Assembly: GCF_019802285.1 (NCBI RefSeq)
Contig: NZ_JAIEUJ010000001.1
Span: 806,001-870,000 of the forward strand
Length of the DNA stretch: 64,000 nucleotides
Reading direction: 5' to 3'
Origin: Novilysobacter antarcticus
GTDB lineage: Bacteria; Pseudomonadota; Gammaproteobacteria; Xanthomonadales; Xanthomonadaceae
Part shown: piece by piece, positions 9,660-18,383 of the stretch
How the letters are laid out: each line of letters begins with the position of its first letter
Position numbering within the stretch: position 1 is the first letter of the stretch
Position numbers and translations under genes: made by a program
Notes under the pieces: model-generated
The model's database searches: none
What the model saw: the letters and a program-made list of their open reading frames with translations, nothing else
What the model was told of the DNA's origin: nothing

Positions 9660-11342
9660 CTACCTGCCGCCACCGCTGCGCCAGATCGAGACCACCAGCC
9701 AGGCGCCGGCGATGGCCGCGCCGACAAACCCCAGCAGTCCGAAGGCAGGCAATCCCAACAACGTGGGTCCTCCGCCTACCGTCAGTGTTATCGATGATCC
9801 GATAATGAGCGCGGCGAGGACGACGCCGACCGTCAAACGGTTGGCCGAGTGGTTCAGCTGGGTCCCAAAGTCGTCCAGATGGTCGATATCCACGTGCAGC
9901 TTGATGTTGCCGCGCCGGGCGGAACGCAGCAGCCGGCGGATGTCGCGCGGCAATAACGAGAGGATCTCCGTGGTGTCGGCCAGCGTACGCATGCCGTTCC
10001 GCATGAGCGTTGCGGGTCGGTATCGCTTCAGCATCGCCCGGCGCAGGAAGGGCGCTGCCTCGCTGGCCATGTCGAAATCCGGATCCAGGCTGCGACCCAG
10101 GCCTTCCAGGGTCACGAACACCTTGATCATCAACGCCAGGTCGGCCGGCAGCGCCAGCCGGTTCGCACGCAGCAGGACGGTCACGTCGATCAGCATCGTC
10201 GCCAGGTTGAGCTGGCCCAGCGCAACGCCGTGGTACTGATCGACCAGTGCGTCCACGTCCAGGGCCATCTGCGTCTCATCGGCGTTGGGCTGGGTTGCCC
10301 ACTCCAGCATCACATCGGTGACCCGCGCAGCATCGCGCATCACCAGCGCATCCAAAAGGCCAATCACCTGGTTGCGGCGGGCGTCCGACAATCGCCCGAC
10401 CATGCCGTAATCAATCAATGCGATGCGATTGCCCGGAAGCACAAACACATTGCCCGGGTGGGGATCGGCGTGGAAAAACCCGTCCTCAAACATCATCTTC
10501 AGCACGGCATTGGCGCCGCGCCGGGCGATGAGCTTGCGATCCAACCCGGCAGCATCGACCGCGGCCAGGTCAGACAACGAGACGCCGTCGATGAAGTCCT
10601 GCACGTTCATGCGCGGACCGGTGTACTGCCAATGCACCGCCGGAACGACGATCTCCCCGGAACCGGCGAAGCTGGCTGCGATGCGCTCGGCGTGACGGCA
10701 TTCGGCAGCCAGATCGAGCTCGCGGCCCAGCGACACCTTGAACTGGCGAACCATCGCGCTGGGCTGGAACTGGCGCAACTCCTCAAAGCGCGCCTCCATC
10801 GCCTGCGCGGCGCGCTGCAACAGGCGCATGTCCGCTTCCACGATCGGCTTGATACCCGGGCGGCGCACCTTGATTACTACTTCGGTGCCGTCGTGTAGGC
10901 GCGCCCGGTGTACCTGCGCGATCGATGCGGCCGCCAGCGGCGTGGGGTCCAGCCACGCGAACACCGCTTCCGGCGACGTCCCCAGGTCCTCGAGCATCTG
11001 CTGGCGAATCAGCTCGTACGGCACCTCGGGCGCCTGGTTCTGCAGCTTGCCGAACTCGGTGATCCACTCCGGCGGGAACAGGTCCACGCGGGTCGCCAGC
11101 ACCTGGCCCAGCTTGACGAAGCTCGGCCCCATCTCCTCCAGCGCGTGGCGCACGCGCACCGGGGTGGGCAGCGCAACCAGCTCCTCCATGTGGCTGAGCG
11201 GAAGCACCCGCCCTGCCCTGGCCAGCACGGGAGCCAGCCCGAGACGCCCGACCATGTCGCCGAAACCGTAGCGGATCAGTATCGAGGCGATCTCGTACAC
11301 CCGCCCCAGGTCCCTGGTAGCGCTCAGTCCTTCCCACAACAT
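9660..11342 (-). CDS. ABC1/AarF (UbiB-like) atypical kinase
   Basis: This is a 560-residue protein of the ABC1/ADCK/UbiB family. K-L-G-Q at residues 77-80 is the KxGQ motif unique to these kinases. An E-V-V-I-K-V Lys motif, H-A-D-P-H-P-G-N catalytic loop and D-Y-G-M-V-G metal-binding motif follow. The C-terminus has two hydrophobic helices (about 500-555), consistent with inner-membrane anchoring. Family members support ubiquinone biosynthesis, probably as ATPases, but Xanthomonads often carry more than one copy, so this one need not be the true UbiB and no symbol is given. It lies 37 bases downstream of the PAQR gene on the same strand. Confidence 0.87.
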   Translation of the reverse strand: MLWEGLSATRDLGRVYEIASILIRYGFGDMVGRLGLAPVLARAGRVLPLSHMEELVALPTPVRVRHALEEMGPSFVKLGQVLATRVDLFPPEWITEFGKLQNQAPEVPYELIRQQMLEDLGTSPEAVFAWLDPTPLAAASIAQVHRARLHDGTEVVIKVRRPGIKPIVEADMRLLQRAAQAMEARFEELRQFQPSAMVRQFKVSLGRELDLAAECRHAERIAASFAGSGEIVVPAVHWQYTGPRMNVQDFIDGVSLSDLAAVDAAGLDRKLIARRGANAVLKMMFEDGFFHADPHPGNVFVLPGNRIALIDYGMVGRLSDARRNQVIGLLDALVMRDAARVTDVMLEWATQPNADETQMALDVDALVDQYHGVALGQLNLATMLIDVTVLLRANRLALPADLALMIKVFVTLEGLGRSLDPDFDMASEAAPFLRRAMLKRYRPATLMRNGMRTLADTTEILSLLPRDIRRLLRSARRGNIKLHVDIDHLDDFGTQLNHSANRLTVGVVLAALIIGSSITLTVGGGPTLLGLPAFGLLGFVGAAIAGAWLVVSIWRSGGGR

Positions 11343-11379
11343 GCGTGCAGCTCCGGTTTTCCGCGGATCGTCGCGGCGC

Positions 11380-12060
11380 TCAGATAATGTGCGCCATCAC
11401 CGCGATGTAGTGGCACAGGCTGCCCGCGAGGACAAACATGTGCCATATCGCATGCGAGTATTTCAGTGCCGGCCGGTGATAGAACACGGTGCCCGCGGTG
11501 TAGAAAATCCCACCCGCGAGCAGCCAGCCCAGCGTCCATCCATCCAGTGCGCGCCACATCGGCTTGATGGCCACCAGCACCAGCCAGCCCATGGCAATGT
11601 AGATCATCGTGGAGAGACGCCTGTACCGGCCGGTGAGGAACAGCTTGAACACCACTCCGGCTGCCGCCAGGGTCCAGATCACGCCGAACAACCACCATCC
11701 CCACGGACCGCGCAGCCCGATAAGGGTGAACGGCGTGTAGGTACCGGCGATCAGCAGATAGATCGCGCAATGATCGAGGACCTTCAGCCTCGCCTTGGCG
11801 ACCGGGTGGCGAGCGGCGTGATACAGGGTGGAGGCGATATAGAGCAGTAGCAGGCAGACCCCGAACACAACGGCGCTCGCGAGCTGCCACGCATCCCCCC
11901 ACATCGCCGCCAGGGTGATGAGGACAGCACCGCCGGCGAGCGCGGCGGTGGCGCCCAGGCCATGGGTAAGCGCGTTGGCGAACTCCTCGGAGGCCGGGGC
12001 TTGGGAGCCCGGCGCTGGCCGCGAGGTGCTGCAAGATCCGGTGGATGTGTTGGAACTCAT
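11380..12060 (-). CDS. Hemolysin III / PAQR-family membrane protein
   Basis: The protein has 226 residues with about seven transmembrane helices. Conserved PAQR features are N-A-L-T-H-G-L-G-A at the start of helix 1, S-T-L-Y-H-A-A near helix 3, and H-A-I-W-H-M-F-V-L-A-G in the last helix. Together these form the zinc-binding His set of the superfamily. Bacterial members (YqfA/TrhA type) are linked to membrane-fluidity homeostasis; the old hemolysin label is weakly supported. The first 20 residues are Ser/Thr/Pro-rich and cytoplasmic. Confidence 0.88.
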   Translation of the reverse strand: MSSNTSTGSCSTSRPAPGSQAPASEEFANALTHGLGATAALAGGAVLITLAAMWGDAWQLASAVVFGVCLLLLYIASTLYHAARHPVAKARLKVLDHCAIYLLIAGTYTPFTLIGLRGPWGWWLFGVIWTLAAAGVVFKLFLTGRYRRLSTMIYIAMGWLVLVAIKPMWRALDGWTLGWLLAGGIFYTAGTVFYHRPALKYSHAIWHMFVLAGSLCHYIAVMAHII

Positions 12061-12124
12061 GCCGGCAATGCTAGCGCCCTTTACGCGGAGTCGGGGCAGG
12101 CCAGCCTTCGCCAGCCTCCCACCA

Positions 12125-12466
12125 TCAGGCCTTTTTCAGGAAGCAGGTCTTCAACACCAGGCCTTTGATCTTGTCGGAGTTGCCTTCGATGTTTTCGGGG
12201 TCGTCCTCAACCAGGCGGATGTTGCGGATCACCGTGCCCTGCTTGAGCGGGATGGAGGAACCCTTGACCTTCAGGTCCTTTATTACGGTGACCGTATCGC
12301 CCTCGTTGAGGACGTTGCCGTTCACGTCCCGGACCACCATCGCATCGCCGGCGCTCGCATCGGGACTGATTGGCCATTCATGGCCGCAGTCGGCGCACAC
12401 GTAATGGTCACCGTCGGGGTAGGTGTTTTCCTTACCGCACTTGGAACAGGCTGGAATATCGGGCAT
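12125..12466 (-). CDS. yjdM: Zinc-ribbon protein YjdM (PhnA-like)
   Basis: The protein has 113 residues, matching the family length of about 111. An N-terminal zinc ribbon (C7, C10, C24, C27) is followed by a small beta-barrel domain with V-V-R-D-V-N-G-N and a C-terminal G-L-V-L-K-T-C-F-L-K-K. The family was once named for alkylphosphonate utilisation (PhnA), but no phn pathway gene lies nearby, so that role is not supported. The start at 12466 fits the family; an in-frame ATG at 12481 is possible, and neither has a clear ribosome site. Confidence 0.85.
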   Translation of the reverse strand: MPDIPACSKCGKENTYPDGDHYVCADCGHEWPISPDASAGDAMVVRDVNGNVLNEGDTVTVIKDLKVKGSSIPLKQGTVIRNIRLVEDDPENIEGNSDKIKGLVLKTCFLKKA

Positions 12467-12725
12467 CAACGGACCATCCATCGAAGAGTGGGGGGCAGGA
12501 CAGTATAGGCCAGGCCTGCAGCGACCCACTGCAAGCCGTTGAATTGGCTGTGGAAGTTGCCTATCTCGTGTACGCAGCCCAAGAGCGTCCGTTGACGGGG
12601 AATACCGGGTAGCATTAGCTCGGGCCCGATGTATGGGTCCATCCTTGCGGACCACTTTCTGGCAGCAAGCCCGCTCCCGCCATGCGTCCAGCCCTCACCG
12701 GGCGACGTTTTCAAAGGGGGTTTCC

Positions 12726-13397
12726 ATGCCCGGTTATCTCACGCGCCACCAGCGCATCCGTCTGGGCGAGTTCGACTACACGATCCGCTCGCTCAGCGAC
12801 AAACAGCAGTTTTCCGATCCCGATGGTCGCGCCGAACGCTTGGGTATCTCATCCGCCCAGTGGTCGTTGTTCGGGCAGGTTTGGCCCGCCGGGGAACTGC
12901 TTGCCAACGCGATGGCGACATTCGATATCGAGGGAAAACGCATCCTGGAAATCGGTTGCGGCCTGGCGCTGGCAAGCCTCGTGCTGCAGCGTCGAGGCGC
13001 GGATGTGATCGCCAGCGACATGCACCCGCTCGCCGAGCCTTTCCTCGCCTACAACAGCGCACTCAACGACCTTCCCAGCGTGCCGTATCGCAAGCTGCAG
13101 TGGGGGGTGCCGCTACCGACGCTGGGGCGCTTCGATCTGCTGATCGGCGCGGATGTCCTTTACGAGCGCCCGCACGCCGAGCTGATCGCCGCACTGGTCG
13201 ACCGGCATGCCCTGCCCGCGGCCGAGTTGCTGTTCTGCGATCCGGGCCGCGGCCACAGCGGCGCTTTCACCCGCGCACTGGCGCTGCAGGGATTCGAGGT
13301 CACCGAATCGCGCGGCGCGCTGGATGAGGACGATCCGGAAACCATGAGCGGGCGACTACTGCACTTCCGCCGCCGCGCCAGGGCGGGTGTGCTGTGA
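12726..13397 (+). CDS. Class I SAM methyltransferase, METTL21/nicotinamide N-methyltransferase-like
   Basis: This is a 223-residue Rossmann methyltransferase. L-E-I-G-C-G-L-A-L-A-S is SAM motif I (about residues 75-85), I-A-S-D-M-H is motif II, and G-A-D-V-L-Y-E corresponds to the D-V-x-Y pattern of the protein-lysine methyltransferase group (Methyltransf_16). The target (protein lysine or a small amine) is unknown. The ATG at 12726 has a GGGGG ribosome site; a longer frame from 12633 was rejected. The stop overlaps the GTG of the next gene (GTGA at 13394), so the two are translationally coupled. Confidence 0.82.
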   Translation: MPGYLTRHQRIRLGEFDYTIRSLSDKQQFSDPDGRAERLGISSAQWSLFGQVWPAGELLANAMATFDIEGKRILEIGCGLALASLVLQRRGADVIASDMHPLAEPFLAYNSALNDLPSVPYRKLQWGVPLPTLGRFDLLIGADVLYERPHAELIAALVDRHALPAAELLFCDPGRGHSGAFTRALALQGFEVTESRGALDEDDPETMSGRLLHFRRRARAGVL

Positions 13398-13732
13398 AGG
13401 CAGGCAATTGCGGAATCGCAGGGGTGGGTATCGATCGTTCCATCTCCTGCCAGCTCTGTGATGCGGTGTGCTGCCGACAGACCGTCCTGGTGATGCCAGA
13501 GGACAGCAACGTTCCCCGCCACATGATCACCCGCACTCCACAGGGTCTTTCGGTGATGGCGCAGGATGAGGATGGCTGGTGCGTGGCAGTGGATCCGACC
13601 CGGATGAACTGCTCGATCTACCCCCAGCGCCCGGGCGTGTGCAGGGCATTCCAGATGGGCAGCCGAGATTGCCGGGATGTTCGCGAAGCGTATTCCCACC
13701 TCTACGACGGGGCCGAGCTGCCGCCGGAGTGA
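13394..13732 (+). CDS. YkgJ-type cysteine-cluster protein
   Basis: The protein has 112 residues and starts at GTG 13394, overlapping the methyltransferase gene by 4 bases. It carries C-x-x-C-x-x-x-C-C near residue 20, one Cys in D-G-W-C, then C-S-I-Y-x-x-R-P-x-x-C-R-A-F and a final C, the CxxCxxxCC family pattern. These clusters are thought to bind zinc or an iron-sulfur cluster. Coupling to a methyltransferase suggests a common process, but no function is established. Confidence 0.83.
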   Translation: MKAGNCGIAGVGIDRSISCQLCDAVCCRQTVLVMPEDSNVPRHMITRTPQGLSVMAQDEDGWCVAVDPTRMNCSIYPQRPGVCRAFQMGSRDCRDVREAYSHLYDGAELPPE

Positions 13733-13780
13733 CCAGCCGGCTGCTCCGGTCGAGCCGGGTCGCCGCCCTACCCTGTCGCT

Positions 13781-14545
13781 TCAGTCCTTGACCAGCCCAC
13801 CATCCACGACCAGGTTCTGGCCGGTAACGGCGCGCGACCACGGCGAGGCGAAGAAGAGCGCGGCATCGGCAAACTCCGCCGGTGTGGTCACACTCTGCAG
13901 CGGCGTACCCGCGGCGATGTAGTCAAACACCTCTTCGGGAGTCGCGGCGCTGGCATCGGTGGTGCGCAACAGCCCACCGGAAAGCATGTTCACGGTAATC
14001 CCGAACGGACCCAGGTCGGCCGACATGGTCCGTGTCAGCGACAGCAACGCCGCCTTAGCCGCCGTGTAGTCGTGGTACGGCACCACCGGATTCTGGAACA
14101 GGTTGGTGCCGATGTTGATGATCCGGCCAAAGCCAAGCTCGCGCATGCCGGGGATCGCAGCCTGGACCGTGTTGAGCGCACCGTGCACGCTGCCCTCGAA
14201 CTGGCTGGAGAACTGCGACCACGCAATGTCGCCGGCTTTCGCGCGCGCATCGCCGTTGAACGAAAAATCGGCCAGCGCATTGTTCACCAGGGTGCTGACG
14301 TGCTGCCCGAAGTGGTCTGTCGCAGCCTGGAACATCCGATCCACCTGGGGCCGATCGGTAACGTCGGCCTGCACGGCGAGCGCCTGGCCCGCTCCCAACT
14401 CGGCCACCAGTGCCTCGGCTGCCTCGCGGCTGGAACGGTAATTGACCACGACCTTCGCGCCCTCCCTTGCAAAGGCACGCGCGATGGCCATGCCCAGACC
14501 GCGCCCTGCACCGGTAATCAGGACGATCTGCTCCTCAAGTTTCAC
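13781..14545 (-). CDS. Short-chain dehydrogenase/reductase, 3-oxoacyl-ACP reductase-like
   Basis: This is a 254-residue classical SDR. G-A-G-R-G-L-G binds the NAD(P) cofactor, the R-S-S-R after the second strand favours NADPH, V-N-N-A is the N-N-A motif, and Y-H-D-Y-T-A-A-K supplies the catalytic Y-x-x-x-K. The chosen GTG start at 14545 has a GGAG 9 bases upstream; an in-frame ATG at 14560 is the alternative. The Ser of the triad appears replaced around I-N-I-G-T-N, where a Ser usually stands after I-N-I. The real substrate is unknown. It lies downstream of the trans-sulfuration gene, with a hairpin between them. Confidence 0.85.
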   Translation of the reverse strand: MKLEEQIVLITGAGRGLGMAIARAFAREGAKVVVNYRSSREAAEALVAELGAGQALAVQADVTDRPQVDRMFQAATDHFGQHVSTLVNNALADFSFNGDARAKAGDIAWSQFSSQFEGSVHGALNTVQAAIPGMRELGFGRIINIGTNLFQNPVVPYHDYTAAKAALLSLTRTMSADLGPFGITVNMLSGGLLRTTDASAATPEEVFDYIAAGTPLQSVTTPAEFADAALFFASPWSRAVTGQNLVVDGGLVKD

Positions 14546-14580
14546 TTCACCGCACTCCATGAATTCAAAGGCCGAACGTG

Positions 14581-14604
14581 CCCGGGCGGGCATCATCGCC
14601 CGGG
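14581..14604 (-). other. GC-rich hairpin between two same-strand genes
   Basis: A perfect 8-bp stem (CCCGGGCG / CGCCCGGG) with an 8-base loop lies between the end of the trans-sulfuration gene and the SDR start. No T run follows on the minus strand, so intrinsic termination would be weak. It may be an attenuator or an mRNA-stability element. Confidence 0.4.
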
Positions 14605-14669
14605 TCGGCCGGAACGTAAACGATGCGCCGGCCGCGTGATGGTCGAGTGTGGTGGACAGGCGCTCTCAG

Positions 14670-15875
14670 CTACGCAATAGCAGCGCTCGTCAGGGAATCC
14701 GCGGCGACGCCAACCTGGTCCAGCGCCTGCGACAGGTCCGCCCACAGGTCATCCACGTGCTCAATGCCCGCCGATACCCGCAACAGGCCCGCAGTGATGC
14801 CCGTCGCCCGACGGGTGGCCTCGTCGAGGAGGCGGTGGGTGAGCCCGGCAGGATGCTGGATCAGGCTGTCCACAGAGCCCAGACTGACTGCCGGTGTGAG
14901 CAGCCGCACCGCCTTCATGACTGTGGCCGCCGCTGCATGGCCTCCGTGCAGATCGAAGGCAAGCAAGGCGCCGGGTCCGCGCATCTGGGTGGCGGCCAGG
15001 TGATCGTTGGCGACTGTTCCCATGCCGGGATAGAACACCTTCGCCACGGCCGGATGTTCCGCGAGACGCTGCGCCAGCAATCCGGCGTTGTGCTGGGCCC
15101 GTTCCACGCGCAAGGCCAACGTCGGCAGGCCGCGGTGCAGCAGGTACGCACCCAGCGGGTGCAAAAGCGCACCGGTGACTGCCCGGACCTGACGCAGCGG
15201 CTTGGCGTTCTCCTCGCTGCAGCACACCATGCCGGCAATGACATCACCATGTCCGCCAAGGAATTTGGTCGCGCTGTGCAATACGTACGCCGCGCCCATG
15301 GTCATCGGGTTCTGCAGCACCGGAGTGGCAAAGGTTGAATCGACCGCCACCGGCACGTTGCCGGCGGCCGCGACCACCGCGCGTATATCGACCAGATCCA
15401 GGGTCGGATTTGCGGGAGTCTCGATCATCACCAAGGCCGTATCGGGGCGCAGGCGCGAGCCGATGTCGATCGCGTCCACAAACTCGGCCTCCAGCCCGGC
15501 CATACCGCTGGCGAGCAGATGATCGGAAGTCCCGTACAACGGACGCACCACAAGAACGTGTCCGCCCTGCTGGCGCACCGCCATCAACAGAGCCGTCAAC
15601 GCCGCCATGCCGGAACCGAAGGCGACACAGGCCTCACTTCCCTCCAACCGTGCCAGTGCGCCTTCCACCCGCGCCACGGTGGGATTGTGCAGACGCGCAT
15701 AGATGGGATTGGCTGCGGTGGCGTCTCCCGCCACCAGCGCGTCGAAACTGGCTGTACCGGCGGCCAGGTCGGGGACGGGATAGGTGGTGGAGAGGTCAAT
15801 GGGCAGTGCGTGCACACCCAACTGGCCTAAGTCCTCGCGGCCGGCGTGTACGGAGAGGGTGTCAAGGTGCGGCAT
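14670..15875 (-). CDS. PLP-dependent trans-sulfuration enzyme (cystathionine gamma-synthase/lyase family)
   Basis: The 401-residue protein belongs to the Cys/Met metabolism PLP family. K204 in S-A-T-K-F is the Schiff-base lysine, D179 in A-V-D-S-T-F-A-T-P contacts the pyridine nitrogen, and Y59 and R61 in I-Y-A-R-L-H-N-P-T are the cofactor-phosphate residues donated by the neighbouring subunit. Members perform cystathionine synthesis or cleavage, O-acetylhomoserine sulfhydrylation or methionine gamma-lysis, and sequence by eye does not separate these. It is followed by the SDR on the same strand. The 273 bases upstream (15876-16148) hold only a weak -10-like TAGTAT and a small hairpin at 16039-16057. 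Confidence 0.87.
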   Translation of the reverse strand: MPHLDTLSVHAGREDLGQLGVHALPIDLSTTYPVPDLAAGTASFDALVAGDATAANPIYARLHNPTVARVEGALARLEGSEACVAFGSGMAALTALLMAVRQQGGHVLVVRPLYGTSDHLLASGMAGLEAEFVDAIDIGSRLRPDTALVMIETPANPTLDLVDIRAVVAAAGNVPVAVDSTFATPVLQNPMTMGAAYVLHSATKFLGGHGDVIAGMVCCSEENAKPLRQVRAVTGALLHPLGAYLLHRGLPTLALRVERAQHNAGLLAQRLAEHPAVAKVFYPGMGTVANDHLAATQMRGPGALLAFDLHGGHAAAATVMKAVRLLTPAVSLGSVDSLIQHPAGLTHRLLDEATRRATGITAGLLRVSAGIEHVDDLWADLSQALDQVGVAADSLTSAAIA

Positions 15876-16148
15876 GCGAAGGAACTCCGTTCGATATGGA
15901 GCCCCATACTAGAACCTGACACGACTGCTGAACTCAACGCCGAACGGAAATAGCTCCTATCGCCATCGGCATCGGGTTGCAGGCGATGGCCTCGCTGCGC
16001 CTGACCAGACATTCACGCGAGCCGCTGGACAGTTTCCATGGGCCATGAAGTGGCCCACATCGAGACCAGGCTCATCTTAGAATTCCGGCGCAACGTTGAA
16101 CTGCCAACCGGGCCGTTGGAAGCGCCCGGATTGGCCTGGATACTCGAC

Positions 16149-17297
16149 TTAGAAGCGATAGATCGCCGCCAGCCCGGTCTCGCTGGGCATCCGTCCCTTG
16201 GGCACCACGACGACCTGGCCGCCGTTGGCAATCACCTTCTCGGCGATGTCGTCCAGCAGGTCCTCGCCGATGCCACCCTCGGCAGCGAAGTCCACCGCGC
16301 CGCTTTCGGGGTCCATGGTGCCGTTGACCTGGCGGTCCGCCTCCACCAGCAGCGTGGACACGCGACCGGAAAACGCGCTGCGACTGACCTGGGCGACATC
16401 GTCGTTGGCGAGCCAGCGCGCGCGCGCGGCGTGGTACATATCGATCAGTCCCGCCAGGCGTTCTAGGTACTTGGGCTCCATGACGCGCCACGCCCGCTCG
16501 CGCAACTCATCCATGCCAAGAGCGTCGGGATGGGTGTCGATGCCCTGCGGCAGAAGATAGGCGTTGTGGCTCAACTTGCGGAACATCGCCTGGTGCTCGG
16601 GCAGCGCCGCCAGCATCAAAGGCAGCCGCGAGGGCCGGGAGAACTGCTCGGCGACTGCACGATCCACCGCACGGAAGAACTGCTCGGTATCGGCATCAAC
16701 GAGTTTGCTCCGCTCGATCTGGCCATCGTTGACGCCGGCAATAGTGGCCGCAGCGCCGCGCGACCACGACGCCGGGCGCTGGCGAAGCGGATCGTCACCC
16801 AGCACCGATTCCAGGGTGTCCGGAAAGTCGTCGCCGGCGTCGAACGGGTCCAGTGCATCGCGGTTGCCGACGAACATCTTGGCGCTGTGACGGTTGATCG
16901 CCAGCACTTGGTAACGATCCGCGGACTGCACCATCCGCAGCAGAGGCTTGATGTGGAAGCTCTCGCCGACGTTGACCAGCTCGGGCACCGCACGCTGCAG
17001 ACGATAGACACGGAAAATTTCAGGTGAGACCAGGACTGCCAACCCGTCCAACGTGTGGTTCCAGAACTTATGCTCCTCGCCCAGCTTGCGCAGGTTGGCC
17101 AGCAGGGGCGCCGGGTCCTTGTCCGGATAGCGCTCCTTCCACGACGCCTCCGCCTTCTTGACCAGATTGCCGAAGCGGATACGGTCCTGACCGTTGTCCG
17201 GATGGCTGCGATGGGTCGGCTGGTACAGCGATATGCACGGGCCGACCGGATCCTGGAAAAGATTTGCGCTGAAGTCGTCGATAAGGGAATGCATCAT
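16149..17297 (-). CDS. Bacterial archaeo-eukaryotic release factor-like protein (baeRF)
   Basis: The protein has 382 residues from ATG 17297 (GAGGTG just upstream; a second ATG at 17294 is possible). The N-terminal half has F-R-V-Y-R-L, a V-G-E-S-F-H-I-K-P-L-L-R segment, then Y-Q-V-L-A-I-N-R and A-K-M-F-V-G-N. The C-terminal half has an A-R-W-L-A-N-D-D-V region, G-R-V-S-T-L-L-V-E and a closing N-G-G-Q-V-V-V-V-P. This order resembles the eRF1 domain 2 / eL30-like architecture of bacterial eRF1-related proteins. They are suspected to act on ribosomes or tRNA, but function is mostly unproven. It is divergent from the YgjP-type peptidase gene. Confidence 0.72.
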   Translation of the reverse strand: MMHSLIDDFSANLFQDPVGPCISLYQPTHRSHPDNGQDRIRFGNLVKKAEASWKERYPDKDPAPLLANLRKLGEEHKFWNHTLDGLAVLVSPEIFRVYRLQRAVPELVNVGESFHIKPLLRMVQSADRYQVLAINRHSAKMFVGNRDALDPFDAGDDFPDTLESVLGDDPLRQRPASWSRGAAATIAGVNDGQIERSKLVDADTEQFFRAVDRAVAEQFSRPSRLPLMLAALPEHQAMFRKLSHNAYLLPQGIDTHPDALGMDELRERAWRVMEPKYLERLAGLIDMYHAARARWLANDDVAQVSRSAFSGRVSTLLVEADRQVNGTMDPESGAVDFAAEGGIGEDLLDDIAEKVIANGGQVVVVPKGRMPSETGLAAIYRF

Positions 17298-17449
17298 GGC
17301 ACCTCGGTGAACGTGGAATTGGGCGGAAAAACCGCCGGTATTGCTACCTGCAGGCAGTGTACCCGGCGTACCTGAAGGCGACGTCGTGACTCGATCAAAT
17401 GCAGTGCCTGCGAGACCGAACGACTGCCGCATTGCCGTATCGTAGCCAC

Positions 17450-17986
17450 ATGTCCGAGCTGAAGTACCTCGCCGGTTATGACGCCCACCTGCTCGATCAG
17501 ATCAGGGCGATGATTGGTGCGGATCGCCTTGGCCCGTGGCTGCGTCAGCGCTACAACCAGGCCCACGATGTCCGCAACGACAGCGCGCTTTATGGTTACG
17601 TGGTCGCGCTCAAGGATCGCCACATGCGCAAGTCGCCACCTCTGGACAAGGTGGTGTTCGACAACCGCCTGCAGGCGGTGCGTCACGCACTCGGCACCCA
17701 CACATCGGTCTCGCGCGTGCAGGGTTCCCGCCTCAAGGCCAGTCGCGAGATCCGGATTGCCGGGGTTTTCCGCGATGCGCCAGAGCCATTTCTCCGCATG
17801 ATCGTCGTGCACGAGCTAGCCCACCTGCGTGAGGCGGCGCACAACAAGCCGTTCTACCAACTCTGCGCGCACATGGAACCGGACTACCACCAGTTGGAGT
17901 TCGATATGCGGCTGTATCTGACGCAGCTGGAGATCGACCGGCAGAAACGTATGGCGGATGCCGCTCCACCACCCGACCGGAGCTGA
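17450..17986 (+). CDS. YgjP-like (DUF45) metallopeptidase-domain protein
   Basis: The protein has 178 residues with the zinc motif H-E-L-A-H (H121, E122, H125), a nearby H131 in H-N-K-P-F-Y and H141 in H-M-E-P-D-Y-H, the layout of the YgjP/WLM minimal metallopeptidase fold. The upstream helical region is Arg/His-rich. The start at ATG 17450 removes a 17-residue extension that reads like noncoding sequence; no clear ribosome site is seen. The 152-base divergent intergenic region shared with the baeRF gene holds a small hairpin at 17332-17346. The substrate is not known. Confidence 0.82.
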   Translation: MSELKYLAGYDAHLLDQIRAMIGADRLGPWLRQRYNQAHDVRNDSALYGYVVALKDRHMRKSPPLDKVVFDNRLQAVRHALGTHTSVSRVQGSRLKASREIRIAGVFRDAPEPFLRMIVVHELAHLREAAHNKPFYQLCAHMEPDYHQLEFDMRLYLTQLEIDRQKRMADAAPPPDRS

Positions 17987-18010
17987 CGGAGTCCCGCAGC
18001 GTGCGTTGCG

Positions 18011-18322
18011 TCAGAATCGGATCTTCCCGCTCAGCATCTCCCGCCACATCCGCCAATCGCCTCGCAGACTCCACCACGGATGGCGGAAGGTCGCCGGTCG
18101 GTTGTGCTCGAAAACGAAGTGTCCGGTCCACGCCAATCCGTAGGCCTGGATCGGTGCAAACATCGCCAGCCAGCCGTTCCCGGTCAAAACAGCGCCAAGC
18201 AGAAGAACCGGGACCAGCGTGGTACCGATGAAATGCAGCCGGCGCGACGTCCTGTTCGAGTGCTCAGCCAGATAGTGCGGATAGAACTCGGCGAACGAGC
18301 GATACGCGCTTTGTGTGACCAT
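18011..18322 (-). CDS. DUF962 / Mpo1-like membrane protein
   Basis: The protein has 103 residues. It starts with F-A-E-F-Y-P-H-Y-L-A-E-H and R-R-L-H-F-I-G-T-T, the conserved His-rich opening of the DUF962 family (yeast Mpo1, a 2-hydroxy fatty acid dioxygenase). Two short hydrophobic segments follow, then G-H-F-V-F-E-H-N-R-P-A-T-F. The start at ATG 18322 has GGAGG 7 bases upstream. The histidines could bind iron as in Mpo1, but bacterial function is unproven. It converges on the YgjP-like gene. Confidence 0.88.
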   Translation of the reverse strand: MVTQSAYRSFAEFYPHYLAEHSNRTSRRLHFIGTTLVPVLLLGAVLTGNGWLAMFAPIQAYGLAWTGHFVFEHNRPATFRHPWWSLRGDWRMWREMLSGKIRF

Positions 18323-18383
18323 GGCCCGCCTCCCAGGTGCACGGCACGATGCCGCCTCCATCAAAGGACGATGCCCGCACCAC

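Noticed and set aside
16039-16057. Hairpin TGGGCCA-tgaag-TGGCCCA as a terminator for the baeRF gene
   Set aside because: It lies about 90 bases past the stop and has no T run on the minus strand, so I cannot support a terminator call.
16149-16230. N-G-G-Q near the end of the baeRF protein read as a release-factor GGQ motif
   Set aside because: It lies in the C-terminal eL30-like part, not in the domain that carries GGQ in release factors, and the surrounding residues differ.
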